Source: Anisus vortex (lineage: Eukaryota > Mollusca > Gastropoda > Planorbidae). From it: a DNA stretch of 64,000 bases. The notes under the pieces are model-generated. The model ran no database searches. It was not told the origin of the DNA and saw nothing but the letters and a program-made list of their open reading frames with translations. The DNA lies in assembly GCA_949126835.1 (NCBI GenBank), contig OX421497.1, positions 28,624,742 through 28,688,741 on the forward strand, read 5' to 3'. Below, piece by piece: positions 25,901 to 36,742 of this stretch. The first letter of the stretch is position 1; each line of letters starts with the position of its first letter. A program made the position numbers and the translations under genes.

Positions 25901-28900
25901 TGTAATTATAATCTCTTTAGCTATTCGGATTCCTGTTATTTTGTGTTTTCTCTGTCACTAGGGCAAGTCTGCTGTTTGGTCCCATTTACTGAGTTACCAG
26001 GAGGCTGAGGAGAACAATGAAAATAACAAACAAGACCCCAAGCTGTTGACTCCAGGTTGGTCCTTTAGTTATAAAATATAAGACTCTTCCTTGATCATAA
26101 AGTTTACACAATGCATTTCTAAAACTTTATTTGAACAGTTCATGGTTTCTGTAAAGCTACAAGGCTAGACTTAAAAGAGAAACTTAAAAAAAGACTGTGA
26201 AGAAAAAAGGTTGCCTGAACAAACCAGGAAAACCAAGCCAATAACATCATTCAAAACACTGATCTAAATACAAGACTAGACAGACCACTGATAAGCACAG
26301 GATGCAATAATTTTATTTATAAAAGGAGCATATGAAATATGTAAGATAAGATATAAAAGTTCATATTTATTATTTTAAGTTATCCAGTGGCTCCTCCAAC
26401 CTACCAGGAATGTCAACCTTTCACTAACCATTTGATGAATGACTTTGTGTGAACATAAACATTCCATTGCACATTTTCTTTCTTTTTTTTATCATTTTCA
26501 TTTTTTGGACAAAAAATATCACTTCATAAAATTTTTTTTTTATCTATATAAAAGCTTGCTACATATAATTTGGTCTATAGCTCTATATTAAATGGTAATC
26601 CAAAAGCCTTTGCTTGAATTTTCATCTCAATTTGTTTTAAATATTGAACATGTTGAGCCAATTATAAACCTTTTTATTTTTTTTAATTTTTAGTTCTGTT
26701 CATTTCCTTTCTGGTTTTGTTTACCCTGTATATTTTTGTTAGCTGTCTATTTCTACACATCGAAGCCAGAAATAAGCTTCCTTGTAAATGTAATTGATGT
26801 ATTAGAATTTGTTAAAGCTACGCAACCGACTTGTTGTAAGAAGTGTCTGACAGACAATGCGCTAAATAAGTAAATGGTGTGACACTGTGCTTTTGGCAAA
26901 AAGAATGGGTCAACTGGTCACTTTGGCCAAACATTCGCTTAGCAATACATGATAAGAAATGTATGCGACAGCCTCTTTTGTTTAGTAACAATAAACGAGA
27001 ATATTGTTCATATATCAGAACTATTCATGTCTCAGAGAACTGTTCTTGTCTCCTAGAACTGTTCATGTATCAGAACTATTCATGTTTTAGAAAACTGTTC
27101 ATGTCTCCTAGAACTGTTCATGTTGTAGAAAACTGTTCATGTCTCATAGAACTGTTTATGTCTCATAGAACTGTTCATGACTCAGAACTGCTCATTTCTC
27201 ATAGAACTGTTTATGTCTCATAGAACTGTTCATGACTCAGAACTGTTCACGTCTCAGAGAACTAATCATTTTTCTGATCCGTTCATGTTTTGGAACCGTT
27301 CATGGCTCAGAACTGTTCATGTCTTGGAACTGTTATTTCTGACACATTTACTATGCATTCAATATTGTTCTTTTAAACACTAGGTATTTTAATATCTTAT
27401 ACAGCTTTGTAACATTTATAGCTAACTCCTTCTGTATCATATCTTAAGATTTCTTTTTTTATATATTTATTTACTAACGTGTACACAAATAAATTGCATA
27501 TTAAATTAGAAGTTAAGCAGTTGAAGATTATGATAATTGCAATTAGAATAAATATTTATATCTTATAGCCCACTTTCAGATCAAGAAGAAGGTTTATATA
27601 ACAGATTTATAAAGCAATAACAATATGTGATACCGTCTTTGTACTTGTATATTGTAAATGCTACATAACACTGATAAGCTACTGACATGTGCTGAGTTAA
27701 ATTTATGACACTGTTCTGCCCCTCCATTTCATCATTTTTCTGGCTATCCTAAGGTCTGCCCAAGCGCCATAGCTTGATAGATATCAAATCCTTGGTTGAC
27801 GGCTCATTCACAATTCTGGGTCGCTCCATTTCCCTCAGCAGTAAGTAGCGCCAGTAACAAGTGTGACCAGACTTGGACACTAGGTGTTGTCGTCTGATCT
27901 TTTTGTTTTGTTAACTAGCCGCCTAGCTAGTGGCATGTCGCTGGTCACCCTTCAATTATTTATTTTTTTGTTTGTTTAAAAACTCTCTATTTTGTTCCTA
28001 ACACTGTGTTTTTTCTTCTATTAGCGGCTATGTTGTAAAAGTTACATTTATTTATTTGAATAATTATATCTATATGTATCTACTATATCTCATCTATGCA
28101 ATATGAATTTTCATGTCTATATAGTTCTAATAGGTGTGGCCTTATAGAAAATCATATATTTCCAATTAAAAGGGGCTAATAATAATTGAGAATGACTTAT
28201 TAGGGTGGATTTTTTTATTAACAAAAAATGAGAATAATTACAAAAGTATGAAAAAATAGTACTGGTGTAATAAATATTTAATGTTTTTTTATACTGTTCC
28301 CACATTGCATTGATATTTAAACTCAAGTTTTCTTACACTTTTGAAGTATGCAAAACAGAATCGGTGTAATAAATATTTTATGCTTTTTTTAAATAATGCT
28401 CCCATATTACATTGGCATTTTAAACTCTAGTTTTTCTAAATGTTTTTTTCTTACAACTAAGTATTTATATCTTTTTCACTGGTATTGTTGAACTGATTTA
28501 GGCCAGACTATACCAAAACCCGTTATTTTTTAAATTTTCAACCTGCAGATAACACTTAAGTAGAAAAATATATGTTCAGAAAAAAACAACTATTTATTAA
28601 ATCAGTAGTTGATTAATCAATTATTTGAAAAAGGGCAGGAAAGTTGATTCACTGTTTTAAATGTAATGTCATAGACAGAAGTATTGATATTTAGATTTAG
28701 TGTCAAAGTTTGAATCGGCGGCATACACAGATACGTTTTATACATAATCATAATTAGAATTGAACACATCGAATAAAATATTTAGATTTTTTTTTAATGA
28801 AGTAAAAAGACAAGAATAGAAGTTTATGAGTAAGATTTTAAAAATTCCATAGTTTTTCAGCATGTATAATTTTAAAAAAATACAGCTCAAATGTAAAATT

Positions 28901-31900
28901 TGACTTTTTTCCCCATCAATAATTTTCAAAATATATATATCTTCATTATATTTAAGCTAGTCTTTGAAGAATTTAAAGATTTCTGCCATTTTGGCATTAT
29001 ACAATTAATGTATGAACAAATTTAAACCTTTTTTCAATAATACCATTTTTAAACATACATTTATTCACTTTTTTCTTCTGCTAACTTTTAAAACTATATT
29101 TTTTATTTCAATCAAATTAAGACAGCACTTTATTTTAAAGAAATTTTAGCTTAGACAAAAAAATAAAGTAGAGATATTTATTCTGAATTTATATAAGTTA
29201 TAATTGAAACTTAAGTTTGGCTAAAAACAGCTTTCTAAAATCTGAGCTTATTTAATGATGATAATTGAGTGGTGAAACTTTATTTCAGGTTTTTTACCAA
29301 AAGATTCAACAAATTATTTGGAATACAGAAAAGAACTAGGTACTGAGTAATGTTATGAAAAAAAACTTTGTTTGAAGACAGTTTTCATTCTTTCCTATTT
29401 TACAGTTGGAAACTAGTGTAAAGCATCTGGCCAGTTGATTTTTTTTTTTTAAGTCTAGAAGTGATACATAATGTTTTAAGTTAGAATGTTAAAATCAATA
29501 TTAGTTTCTTTCCAAAACCGCTAAAAAAAATTCTGTTGGATACCATCATTTGTAGCAGTCTGGTTTTAAATCTTTTGTCTTTCATACAAAAATTGCTGAT
29601 TAAAGGGAACATCCCTTGGTAAGCTAAACTGGGGTTGTATACTTTATCAATAGTGATTACTGTTGCTTACAAAGAAAATCCCAAGTTTCATTAGTGTCTG
29701 CAAAGGCTATTCATTTGTCCATTTTATAAATTTAAAACAAATCATTCTGTCAGAACCAGTACAGTCATGTGCTACTTGAGGTAAAACATAACTTGTGGAC
29801 AATACCAATGATTGCTTTCAAACCAGTTTTGGCTTTCAAACCAGTTTCGGCTTTCAAAACTGATAGTTGAGTTTCTGATTATAGTTGTAAATCCAAAGTT
29901 TAGTAGTATATTTTAGATTCACAATATTTAGTCAAGCAGTGACTAGAGATATCATTTTGTTAAAAATAAGTATTCTTTGGTTCTAACACAGATGTTAATT
30001 GTCTAATACTTGCTTGTGACAAAAGAAATTATCTTAAGTTTAGAGGTGTTATAGTATCAGTGTTTTTACTCTATAGGAATTTTATGAGAAAATTGTGTCC
30101 CTAGTCTTTTATTTGGGAGCACAAATGCTTGACCATGTGATATTGGTTAAAGTTGCTATTTTTTCTTAAATACAAATTTTCTTTGTTAATGAATGACTAC
30201 AAATATGTTGGAAAATTATGTCTTCTATATACAGACCCATTTATTTATATTGACTGAAACTGAAACATTGAATTTCTAAATGACCGGTACTTTACAATGA
30301 TTTTATTAAAACCTCAAATTTTGTGTGTTAAATCAGACAAGATGGTAAGATCCTGATTGCATGTAGAATGTTCCATTTATAAACACCCTTACATTATCTA
30401 TTGTCAAAAAGTGTAACTGATGACTCAATTAAGTCATTAGCATCAAAACTATGGGTATTTTTCTAAAACAGCATGTTGGGTTTTTAACATTATTTTTGTT
30501 TGTTCAGAAAATTATCCACAAAAACATGGTGTTAACAATACATATATTTATCATGTTCTTATAAAATCTCAAGAAAGTCTGGATTAAAAGAGTGAATTAG
30601 TTATCCATTTAAATTGGTGCTTTCTTTTATTTAAAAAAAAAATACTGTGTGAGGTTGTGCCTGAAGTTATTGCAGCATTTTAATTTTCATCATTGTGTTG
30701 TCCATCAACTAACTGACAGAGATAACTGTCTTTAATGTTCAGTGCTGTATGGGCTCTTGTTCATGTATAAAAAACAATGATAGATTACTATATTATTATA
30801 TATATTTGTTCCTAGGCCACTACTAAATGAATGTTTTCTATGTCTTTTAAGCTGTACTGACCTATATTAGCATGGCTATGTTTGAGCTGCACATTTTATA
30901 TTCTTTGTTGATATTGTGAGCCCCTCCCTTCCTCCACATTTCTTCTGCTAAGCTTTGAGACCATCAACGTACACACGCATGTCATTCAGTATCTAGTTGT
31001 TTCAACCTTTCATCTTCTGTTCATATCTTTTATGTTTTCCTTACGCTTCACTCATACAAAGACTACTTTAGATTGGTATATAACTTTATGATTTGTTAAT
31101 ACTGGTTAAGATGAATAGATTGGACTGCACTTGTTAGATGTAAATTGAGATTTTATTGATTAGGTGGTTGTGAAAGGTAAGTAGTATTAATAGTTTCAAT
31201 AAAATGGCCAGTACAATGTAACAAGTTTTATTTTTCGACGCAAAAAAAACAAAACACAAAATGCTAAATGAAATAAAAACTCGACTTTCAGATTTGTCTA
31301 ACATTGGGATGGATCCAGATAAACTTCAGCAGGAGAGAGGTCCAGAGAAGATCCATCGGAGGCGAGGCAGTCAAGGCAGAATAGAGTTACCTGTCCTGAG
31401 GCCCATGCCTAAATCTTTACTTATTGACATGAAGTGAGCAGATTATATTTACTTATTGACATGAAGTGAGCAGATTATATTTACTTATTGACATGAAGTG
31501 AGCAGATTATATTTACTTATTGACATGAAGTGAGCAGATTATATTTACTTATTGACATGAAGTGAGCAGATTATATTTTCTCAATGTGCTCACTACTCTC
31601 AGCCTTTGAGCATTACATAATGACTTACAAAATTTGTGTTGTGGTATTTATTTATGTACACATTTTGCTCTCAGGAAAATCCAGCAAATGTCAGACATAC
31701 ACACTGATGTTGGCAAGACAAGGGCATTAATCAGGCTGGCACTAGAGAGGAAAATGTTGTCTGCTCATTTGAAACAGTTGCTGTGCAACACAGATCTTCT
31801 CAGGTTTGACTTTTATTTCATTTCATTGGGATTACAATTTTCATAGAATAGGCTTTGTTTTAAATGTAATTTTCAAATTAGTCATTTTAATCTAATCTAC

Positions 31901-34900
31901 TTAATTTAAGTAACTGATCTGCCTAAGTCATGTACAACTGTTAAGTCAGAAATTGTTCAGATTATGGTAAAGTCATTGAATTGGTTGATTAAGTAACATG
32001 GTTTAAAATAAATATATAATCTGTTACATTTAAAGTTAGGTTTTCATATTGACATATGTTAGGTCTAGGGATGTTAAATCCGGTTTGTTTTCAAAACCGG
32101 TTTTCGGGGTGTCTAGCCGAATTGTTCAGGGTCACAGGACAAAACTAGTTTTTTCTCTCCATTGCGAACATTAAAGAGTCGTTGTCGGCATCCCTCCGTC
32201 TCGAGAGACGATGGTGTAGCTTCATGGGTGAGGTATTCAACTGCACCGCCGAGAATGGCTGTGTAGGCCAACCCTGGAGGGGCAATCCCTGCCGCACTTG
32301 AGGCACATCAAACAGTAGCGCACATCTAAACGATGAGCCGACATTTGGTTTGATGTTTTTATCGCAAGCCATAGTTGGTATTTGAAGAAAAAAAAGAAAC
32401 ACAATATCTAAGACTAAATAGTATTAGCAAGGCATTTCAATAATTGTTTTGCGTGAATCCAACATTATTTTTTTTAATATTTCCATCAGAACCAATAAAA
32501 AAATAAAATAAAGGGTGTGCTACTTGAAGTAATGATTACCTTCCAACCAAAAAACCGAAATCCGGTTTTAAAAATCAAAACCGGTTTTCAGATTCAAAAA
32601 CGGAATCCGGTATTCCGGTTTTTGTTTAACATCCCTAGTTAGGTCACAAGCTGTTAAAGTGTGTCTTTAAGTCAGAAGATGGTTTCAGATCTAATTTTCT
32701 TATATCCATTTATGGTTTATGGTTTACTTGCTATGCTACCCTACAGAAATCTCTACAAGCGTTATGCTTTCCTGAGATGTGAAGATGAAAGAGAACAATT
32801 TTTATATCATCTCTTGTCTCTCAATGCTGTGGATTTCTTCTGTTTCACCAACATTTTTCCAAACTCAGGTACAAAATTGTGTCACTCCGACTCTTTTTTT
32901 ATATTTCATAAGTAAAAAATAAATACAAATTTGTTAAGCATGCAGATGTGTATTAAATATTAGCTTGCTTGAAAACATAGCCACACACCTTCATGGGTAT
33001 ATACACATTTTTGCCTATACCTAAAATGACAGAAAAAAAGAATGAGAGTGTGGGGGAGAGAACTAGAGTTTTAGTTCATATATTCTTAGAATAGTTTTTT
33101 TATAGTCCAATTACTCACCAAAAGGATGGAGAAAAGAATGAGGAAGAGTCAAATAGAGGAGTTATTTATCCATTTATTATTAACATTGACATGCATTAAG
33201 GTCAAATGAGTCTTACATTATTTTAAAATGGGACTTAGTCTAGATCTACACAATCCAAACCAGTCAATTTACAATTAGCTTGAGATTTTAGGGCCTCCTC
33301 TTAATACATGAAATTGTGATTCAAAAAAAAAGTTGTATTTAGTTTCACTGTCCATGAGTGAAACGAACAGAAAGAAAGACAAGTCTGGGCTTCTATTAAT
33401 TAATATTATTGTGTTTGTGTTTTGCCTAGTTGTTCCATATCGTGTTCTCGTCTACCCAAGTACAAAGCTTGGCTGCTCAACAACAAGTGCCAATGTCTGG
33501 ATCTCTCTGGCTGGCCAGATGGGGGAAACAGGATCCATGGACCTGCCAAAAAGTTTGTTAGAGATGAACTTTGAGGTAACATTCTTTTGTCTCTCTGTGC
33601 TTATAGCTTTTTAATCAATTTCATAACAATTATACTAAGCTTGTTCTGAATTAAATAGGTGGGTTTTTTTTTCATCCCTGTTTTTATGTAAACTTCAATG
33701 TATAAATTAAGTAAGTCAATATTTTAACAGTGTTAACTGTTGTCAATTGACTGTATCAGTATCAGTAATTTCATTACTTTGCTGGATCTGCCTCACAAGC
33801 ATGTGAATAAAGTATCTGTTATAGACCATGAAGACCATCACATAGGGCTAGTGAACCTGTGTTTTTATAGCAAGTCTGGTATTTACCATTTGAATTTGAT
33901 CTTAAGAATAGCGATCTGACATGTAGCTGACAAGATTACCGTGTCCCATAACCGTGTTTGTAAGGTGTAATGTACTTCTTCAAGACCATCAGAAGAAATA
34001 AAAGAACTGTACTCTTGATTCTTTCAATATATAACTTTATTCTTCCAGCATAAAAATCTTGGTATTTTGACAACTTTACGCATTGGTCATGACAATAGTG
34101 GAATGATGCCCAGATGGCTTGTGGAATATGTATTGGTCAGAAATGAGCTCACTGGACACACGTACAGGTCAGTCAATCATCGGCATGTGTACAGATAGAC
34201 ATTTGTCTGAACATACAATATACCAATAAATACATAGTTCAATAAAACTCTTCAATAAAACTCTATCATATCTGTGTTGTATCTCCTGTCAGGTTTAACT
34301 GTGGTCGCTGGCTGGGAAGAGGTATTGATGATGGCAGCACAGAGAGACTTTTAGTTGCAGAGTTGATGCATCACACCATTGATACTGAAGGTCAGTTGAC
34401 AGACACTGACATGTGTCTTGAAACAGCTCAATAATCTTTAGTCACTCTAGTTTAAACATATCTGCCTGTAAATTAATGTACTCTAATACTTTTATTCTGT
34501 AAGCTGTTTCTAACACTGGACGTAATCACTTCAAGTTTATTATAATAACCATCATGATCATCTTTTATTGTTGTTATTTTTAAAACAATTTTTTTTTGTA
34601 TTATTTGTGTATTTGTTTTGTTTTTTTAAATATTATGTTCAAAGATTATGTTTTCTGTCAATTTTCAGATGAGGTTGTTGTGACATCCCCTCCAAGAACA
34701 TGTTCCCCAAAGTCTCCCAGAAAGTCTCAGGATGCTAGTGAGTGAATATTATCAACTGTTGTTGAAGTTCTTTGTTAAATTCTAACTGTCCTTTTCCCTA
34801 TTTAACAACTTTACAGCAAGTAGGGTTAACAAAGATAAACAATTGTTTTGATGTAATCTATCAATGGCTGGTGTTTTATACCATTTTAAAAATCTATTTT

Positions 34901-36742
34901 CACCAGATTCTGGTTTGGCAGAGATTCAAGAAAATCTAGGTCAAGCTGTGAATAATTTGGTGAAACATTTTTACAAACCTGAAAAGGAGGTCAGTAGATA
35001 TTTTGTATTTATTTAATTGCATCATTACAGTCAATGCCAATAATAAATTCTCTATTTTAGTGCCACATGATTTGTATCACTTCCATTTGGTTGGACCCTC
35101 AGGTTGGATACAGGCCTGTAATTTTGAAATCATATTTAACTTTCCCTAATTTGTCAACTTTGTGTTCAAACCATTGAACCCCTGTACACAAGAAATGGTT
35201 GAAAATGAGGATTATACAAGAACATATGCAAGCATTATCTAAGAAATTTGGTTAGAAATTGTTTCTTTATTAGCTGATCACTTCACTTCAATGCATCATC
35301 AAAATCAATTCCTAAACTGCTTTCACACAATTTTTGTTTTGAAGCTATTGTGTATAACGGTCTATTATACAGATTTTGAATAAAACTCAAATGTTACACC
35401 AAAGTTGTTTTTTCTTAGTCTAATTTGGTATTGAGGTGTTCATTGTCAAACCATTCCATATTTGAACACCTGTTGTTTTTCTTTTCCCCCTCCCTACTCT
35501 CATCTGTGTAACCAACAAGTAGGAGTTTTCATTTTCAATCCTAACGGAAAGTCCAACTGTAGATGACGGTTAACCAATCAAAATAGTACAACTGTTGGGT
35601 GGAGCAGATAATCACTTTTATTAGTTTCACTTTGCTGGTAAATCTTGAGTTAGTTATTGCGAGTCTAATGTTGATTTTCTAACATCTGATTGCTAAATCC
35701 TTGATCATCGTAACTTGGTCTAAAAATCAAAATGCTTGTTCTGTATTTAGGACTCCAGAAAAGGTTGAATATATTATAAAAGGTTGAATTCATCATTGGT
35801 AGAGAACATCTGATCTATGCCCTCATAATTTGTCAAACATTTCAGTCTTAATATACAATGTCTGTTTGTTTTTCTTTCAGCGAGGCAACATTACTTATCT
35901 TCTATGTGGTGATAAAGGTCTTGTAAATTGTATGGAGCAGGTTTTTCAGTTTGGTTTCAGATCTGCCAGGCTTTTTAGAAACAAGATGTTTATTTGGGAT
36001 TATATGGGTAAGTGTGACAGTAGAAACCATTCATTTTAAACTGCTTTTTATTTTCATTTCTGATTCAACGATTTAATAAATGAGCCATTAAATGGTTTCA
36101 TTTGTCAACACTTTTTATTTAATTTGTCTGCACATCTTCTCTTTTTAGAACGCCTGAAATCCTACTTTGAAAGTGCCCTATCTGGCAACACAAGCCACCA
36201 GCTGAATGAGGTCACAAAGGCAGGTTACTGGCTATTCTGTGATTTAGTCGGCAAGATCAACACAGCGTCAGATACAGTTGGTAAAGATGGCAAGTTTCAG
36301 GTCTTCATTTGTGTGGGAATCAGGTAGGATATATACATATATATTTCAGTGTAGGCTTCTGTATTTTATCATGAACATTATCACATATAACTAGTAAGTC
36401 TATCCACAATAAAATGTTCAGATTCATGTATTAAATTGCAGAAACCAATGCAGACAAAAACTGAATGGAATGTAAAATAAGTTATAGCATGGTGCATTTG
36501 TTCAAAATAGTTTCTCTTGCCAATGTCTAAAGCCAAACATTAATTTCTGCAGAAAACGCTGCCTCCATCGTTGGCTTCCGCTGATGGCTGACACAACAGT
36601 GACAGCGCAGATGTATGAGGAGAACTCTTTCCTGCGTAACCAAGCCCACATCAACTTTGTCATGCACATCCTGGATTCCCTGACAGAATTTGACATTCCA
36701 CTGGAGACATCACTGCTTAGAGGAATTGACATGGGACTGTAG
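13971..36742 (+). CDS. DENND5: DENN domain-containing protein 5 (Rab GEF, Rab6-interacting family)
   Basis: 24 coding exons: 13971-14064, 15760-15869, 16109-16446, 16572-16744, 17270-17395, 17564-17751, 17907-18714, 19960-20110, 20698-20794, 24705-24812, 25160-25312, 25962-26055, 27754-27840, 31292-31433, 31675-31803, 32747-32868, 33430-33575, 34049-34167, 34293-34390, 34669-34737, 34907-34989, 35881-36007, 36149-36323, 36553-36742. They total 3927 nt, 1308 aa (vertebrate DENND5A/B are about 1270-1290), and all junctions keep phase. An in-frame TGA at 13944 fixes the start. The DENN module fills about residues 8-600 ([25 protein letters not shown]), RUN1 about 715-970 ([20 protein letters not shown]), PLAT about 975-1095 ([13 protein letters not shown]) and RUN2 about 1118-1305. 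The family exchanges GDP on Rab39 and binds Rab6 at Golgi and endosomes. Exons 11 and 12 both use the weak donor GTTGGT. One ancestral gene versus 5A or 5B cannot be decided here. Confidence 0.95.
14140..14345. repeat. Palindromic TATAGTACTA-type simple repeat with a LINE scrap
   Basis: Runs of actatag/ctatagt and tagtact form a low-complexity, self-complementary stretch in DENND5 intron 1. It is interrupted at about 14213-14276 by a GC-richer piece (gaatggagagtcatgaccg) that looks like a LINE 3' end and finishes in an aagaagaagaag tail. Confidence 0.5.
14385..14575 (-). mobile_element. Decayed LINE reverse transcriptase C-terminal fragment
   Basis: On the minus strand the stretch reads, with stops, through a [12 protein letters not shown] motif and later ...SSVAP-like residues, as found at the C-terminus of several non-LTR reverse transcriptases. 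It is short and frameshifted, so the family cannot be given. Confidence 0.35.
14918..15629. mobile_element. Mutator-like MITE, 712 bp, with long inverted repeats
   Basis: About 80-bp inverted repeats bound the element: the left begins gggaggcgttataagg, and the right reverse complement begins cggagtgattatacgg. Each contains its own inner palindrome around ggcggatccgcc and gcgttatacggcgga. The flanks attaattat at 14909-14917 and 15630-15638 are an exact 9-bp duplication. Long inverted repeats and a 9-bp target duplication are the hallmark of the Mutator superfamily. No transposase is seen. It lies in DENND5 intron 1 and carries a tRNA-like segment. Confidence 0.7.
15401..15488 (-). ncRNA. tRNA-like sequence / SINE head with Pol III boxes
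   Basis: On the minus strand an A-box-like tggcccaatggttag (15465-15479) is followed 29 bases later by a B box, ggttcaaatcc (15425-15435). A T run that could terminate Pol III lies at 15401-15409. The acceptor-stem halves do not pair and the anticodon stem is poor, so it is not a working tRNA. It is better read as a tRNA-derived SINE head or tRNA pseudogene captured inside the Mutator-like MITE. Confidence 0.5.
16966..17075 (+). repeat. Retroelement 3' tail, copy A
   Basis: About 100 bp closely matching 43662-43770 in the same orientation (gagaattatatcc, cgctctgagcttacattatg, gtttgttggcagc, then tatacaaata). A tail ending in a cagcgctatacaaat-type block plus A/T repeats is common at the 3' ends of non-LTR elements. 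It lies in DENND5 intron 4. Confidence 0.6.
17164..17236 (+). repeat. Partial copy of the 18894-19489 retroposon, 5' part
   Basis: The first 70 bp of the 18894 element recur here: a ttc repeat, attagccagcctgcagagc, then tttgctcttttgcagtcag. The rest is missing. It lies in DENND5 intron 4. Confidence 0.6.
18750..19545. repeat. About 63-bp tandem repeat, three copies, third interrupted
   Basis: Units contain, in order, gtgtgattta(g/a)ctca, ttaaaatgttgata, a (t)agtag block and ttgacaattt. Two copies are intact. The third is split by the insertion at 18894-19489 and continues afterwards with ttaaaatgttgataatag. It lies in DENND5 intron 7. Confidence 0.7.
18894..19489 (+). mobile_element. Retroposon (SINE-like), 596 bp, with 12-bp target duplication
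   Basis: The insertion begins with a ttc/ttcttc run and ends cccacacagggg. The flanks ttaactcatatt (18882-18893) and ttagctcatatt (19490-19501) match at 11 of 12 bases, and removing the insert restores a copy of the surrounding tandem repeat. A long target duplication and no inverted ends favour retroposition. Partial copies at 17164 and 10505 make it a family. It carries no recognisable protein. Confidence 0.65.
20795..24704. other. DENND5 intron 9, 3.9 kb
   Basis: The largest DENND5 intron is very AT-rich, with homopolymer runs and a CT/C tract at about 22212-22240. I see no convincing exon or transposon in it. A small alternative exon cannot be excluded by eye. Confidence 0.5.
24905..25105. 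repeat. Anonymous GC-richer insert in DENND5 intron 10
   Basis: Between exons 10 and 11, about 200 bp of balanced composition (gtagcggcgttcaccattt, ccggccaaggcacacaatg) stand out from the AT-rich intron. It looks like a transposon fragment but has no copy elsewhere in the window and no ends I can define. Confidence 0.3.
26205..26365 (+). mobile_element. LINE 3' tail, plus orientation
   Basis: The stretch ggttgcctgaacaaaccagg followed by aaaaccaa, acatcatt, a gactaga block, gcaataat, a ggagca block and a final gtaagataagata tail matches the LINE end at 55731-55900 in reverse. The translated WN-LPEQTRK-like residues are eroded. It lies in DENND5 intron 12. Confidence 0.6.
27003..27345 (+). repeat. 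Degenerate 18-19-bp minisatellite (gaactgttcatgtctcat)
   Basis: About 18 diverged copies of an agaactgttcatgtctcat unit lie in DENND5 intron 12. The open frames across it (26879-27383) are products of the repeat and not genes. Confidence 0.85.
27841..31291. other. DENND5 intron 13, 3.45 kb
   Basis: AT-rich intron. A diverged direct repeat of about 90 bp sits at 28255-28345 and 28360-28450 (ggtgtaataaatattt, cccacattgcattg / cccatattacattgg). No coding exon or transposon ends are seen. Confidence 0.45.
31415..31582 (+). repeat. 32-bp minisatellite spanning the exon 14 splice donor of DENND5
   Basis: Five copies of a 32-bp unit containing ttattgacatgaa/gtgagcagat begin at 31421, 31453, 31485, 31517 and 31549. 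The first copy holds the last codons of exon 14 and its donor (AA/GTGAGC at 31434). The later four copies repeat the same donor in the intron. Confidence 0.9.
32066..32637. mobile_element. hAT MITE (TAGGGATG family), 572 bp
   Basis: The inverted ends tagggatgttaaa and tttaacatcccta are flanked by an exact 8-bp duplication, gttaggtc, at 32058-32065 and 32638-32645. Subterminal ccggtttt/aaaaccgg repeats occur at both ends. The core (gtgtctagccgaattgttca, tcgcaagccatagttggta) matches 45507-46358. It holds an extra segment of about 130 bp (about 32180-32305) absent from the other copy. It lies in DENND5 intron 15. Confidence 0.85.

Noticed and set aside
26879..27383. Two plus-strand frames with repeated ELFMS/RTVHDS peptides
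   Set aside because: They translate the 18-19-bp minisatellite at 27003-27345 and lie in a DENND5 intron.
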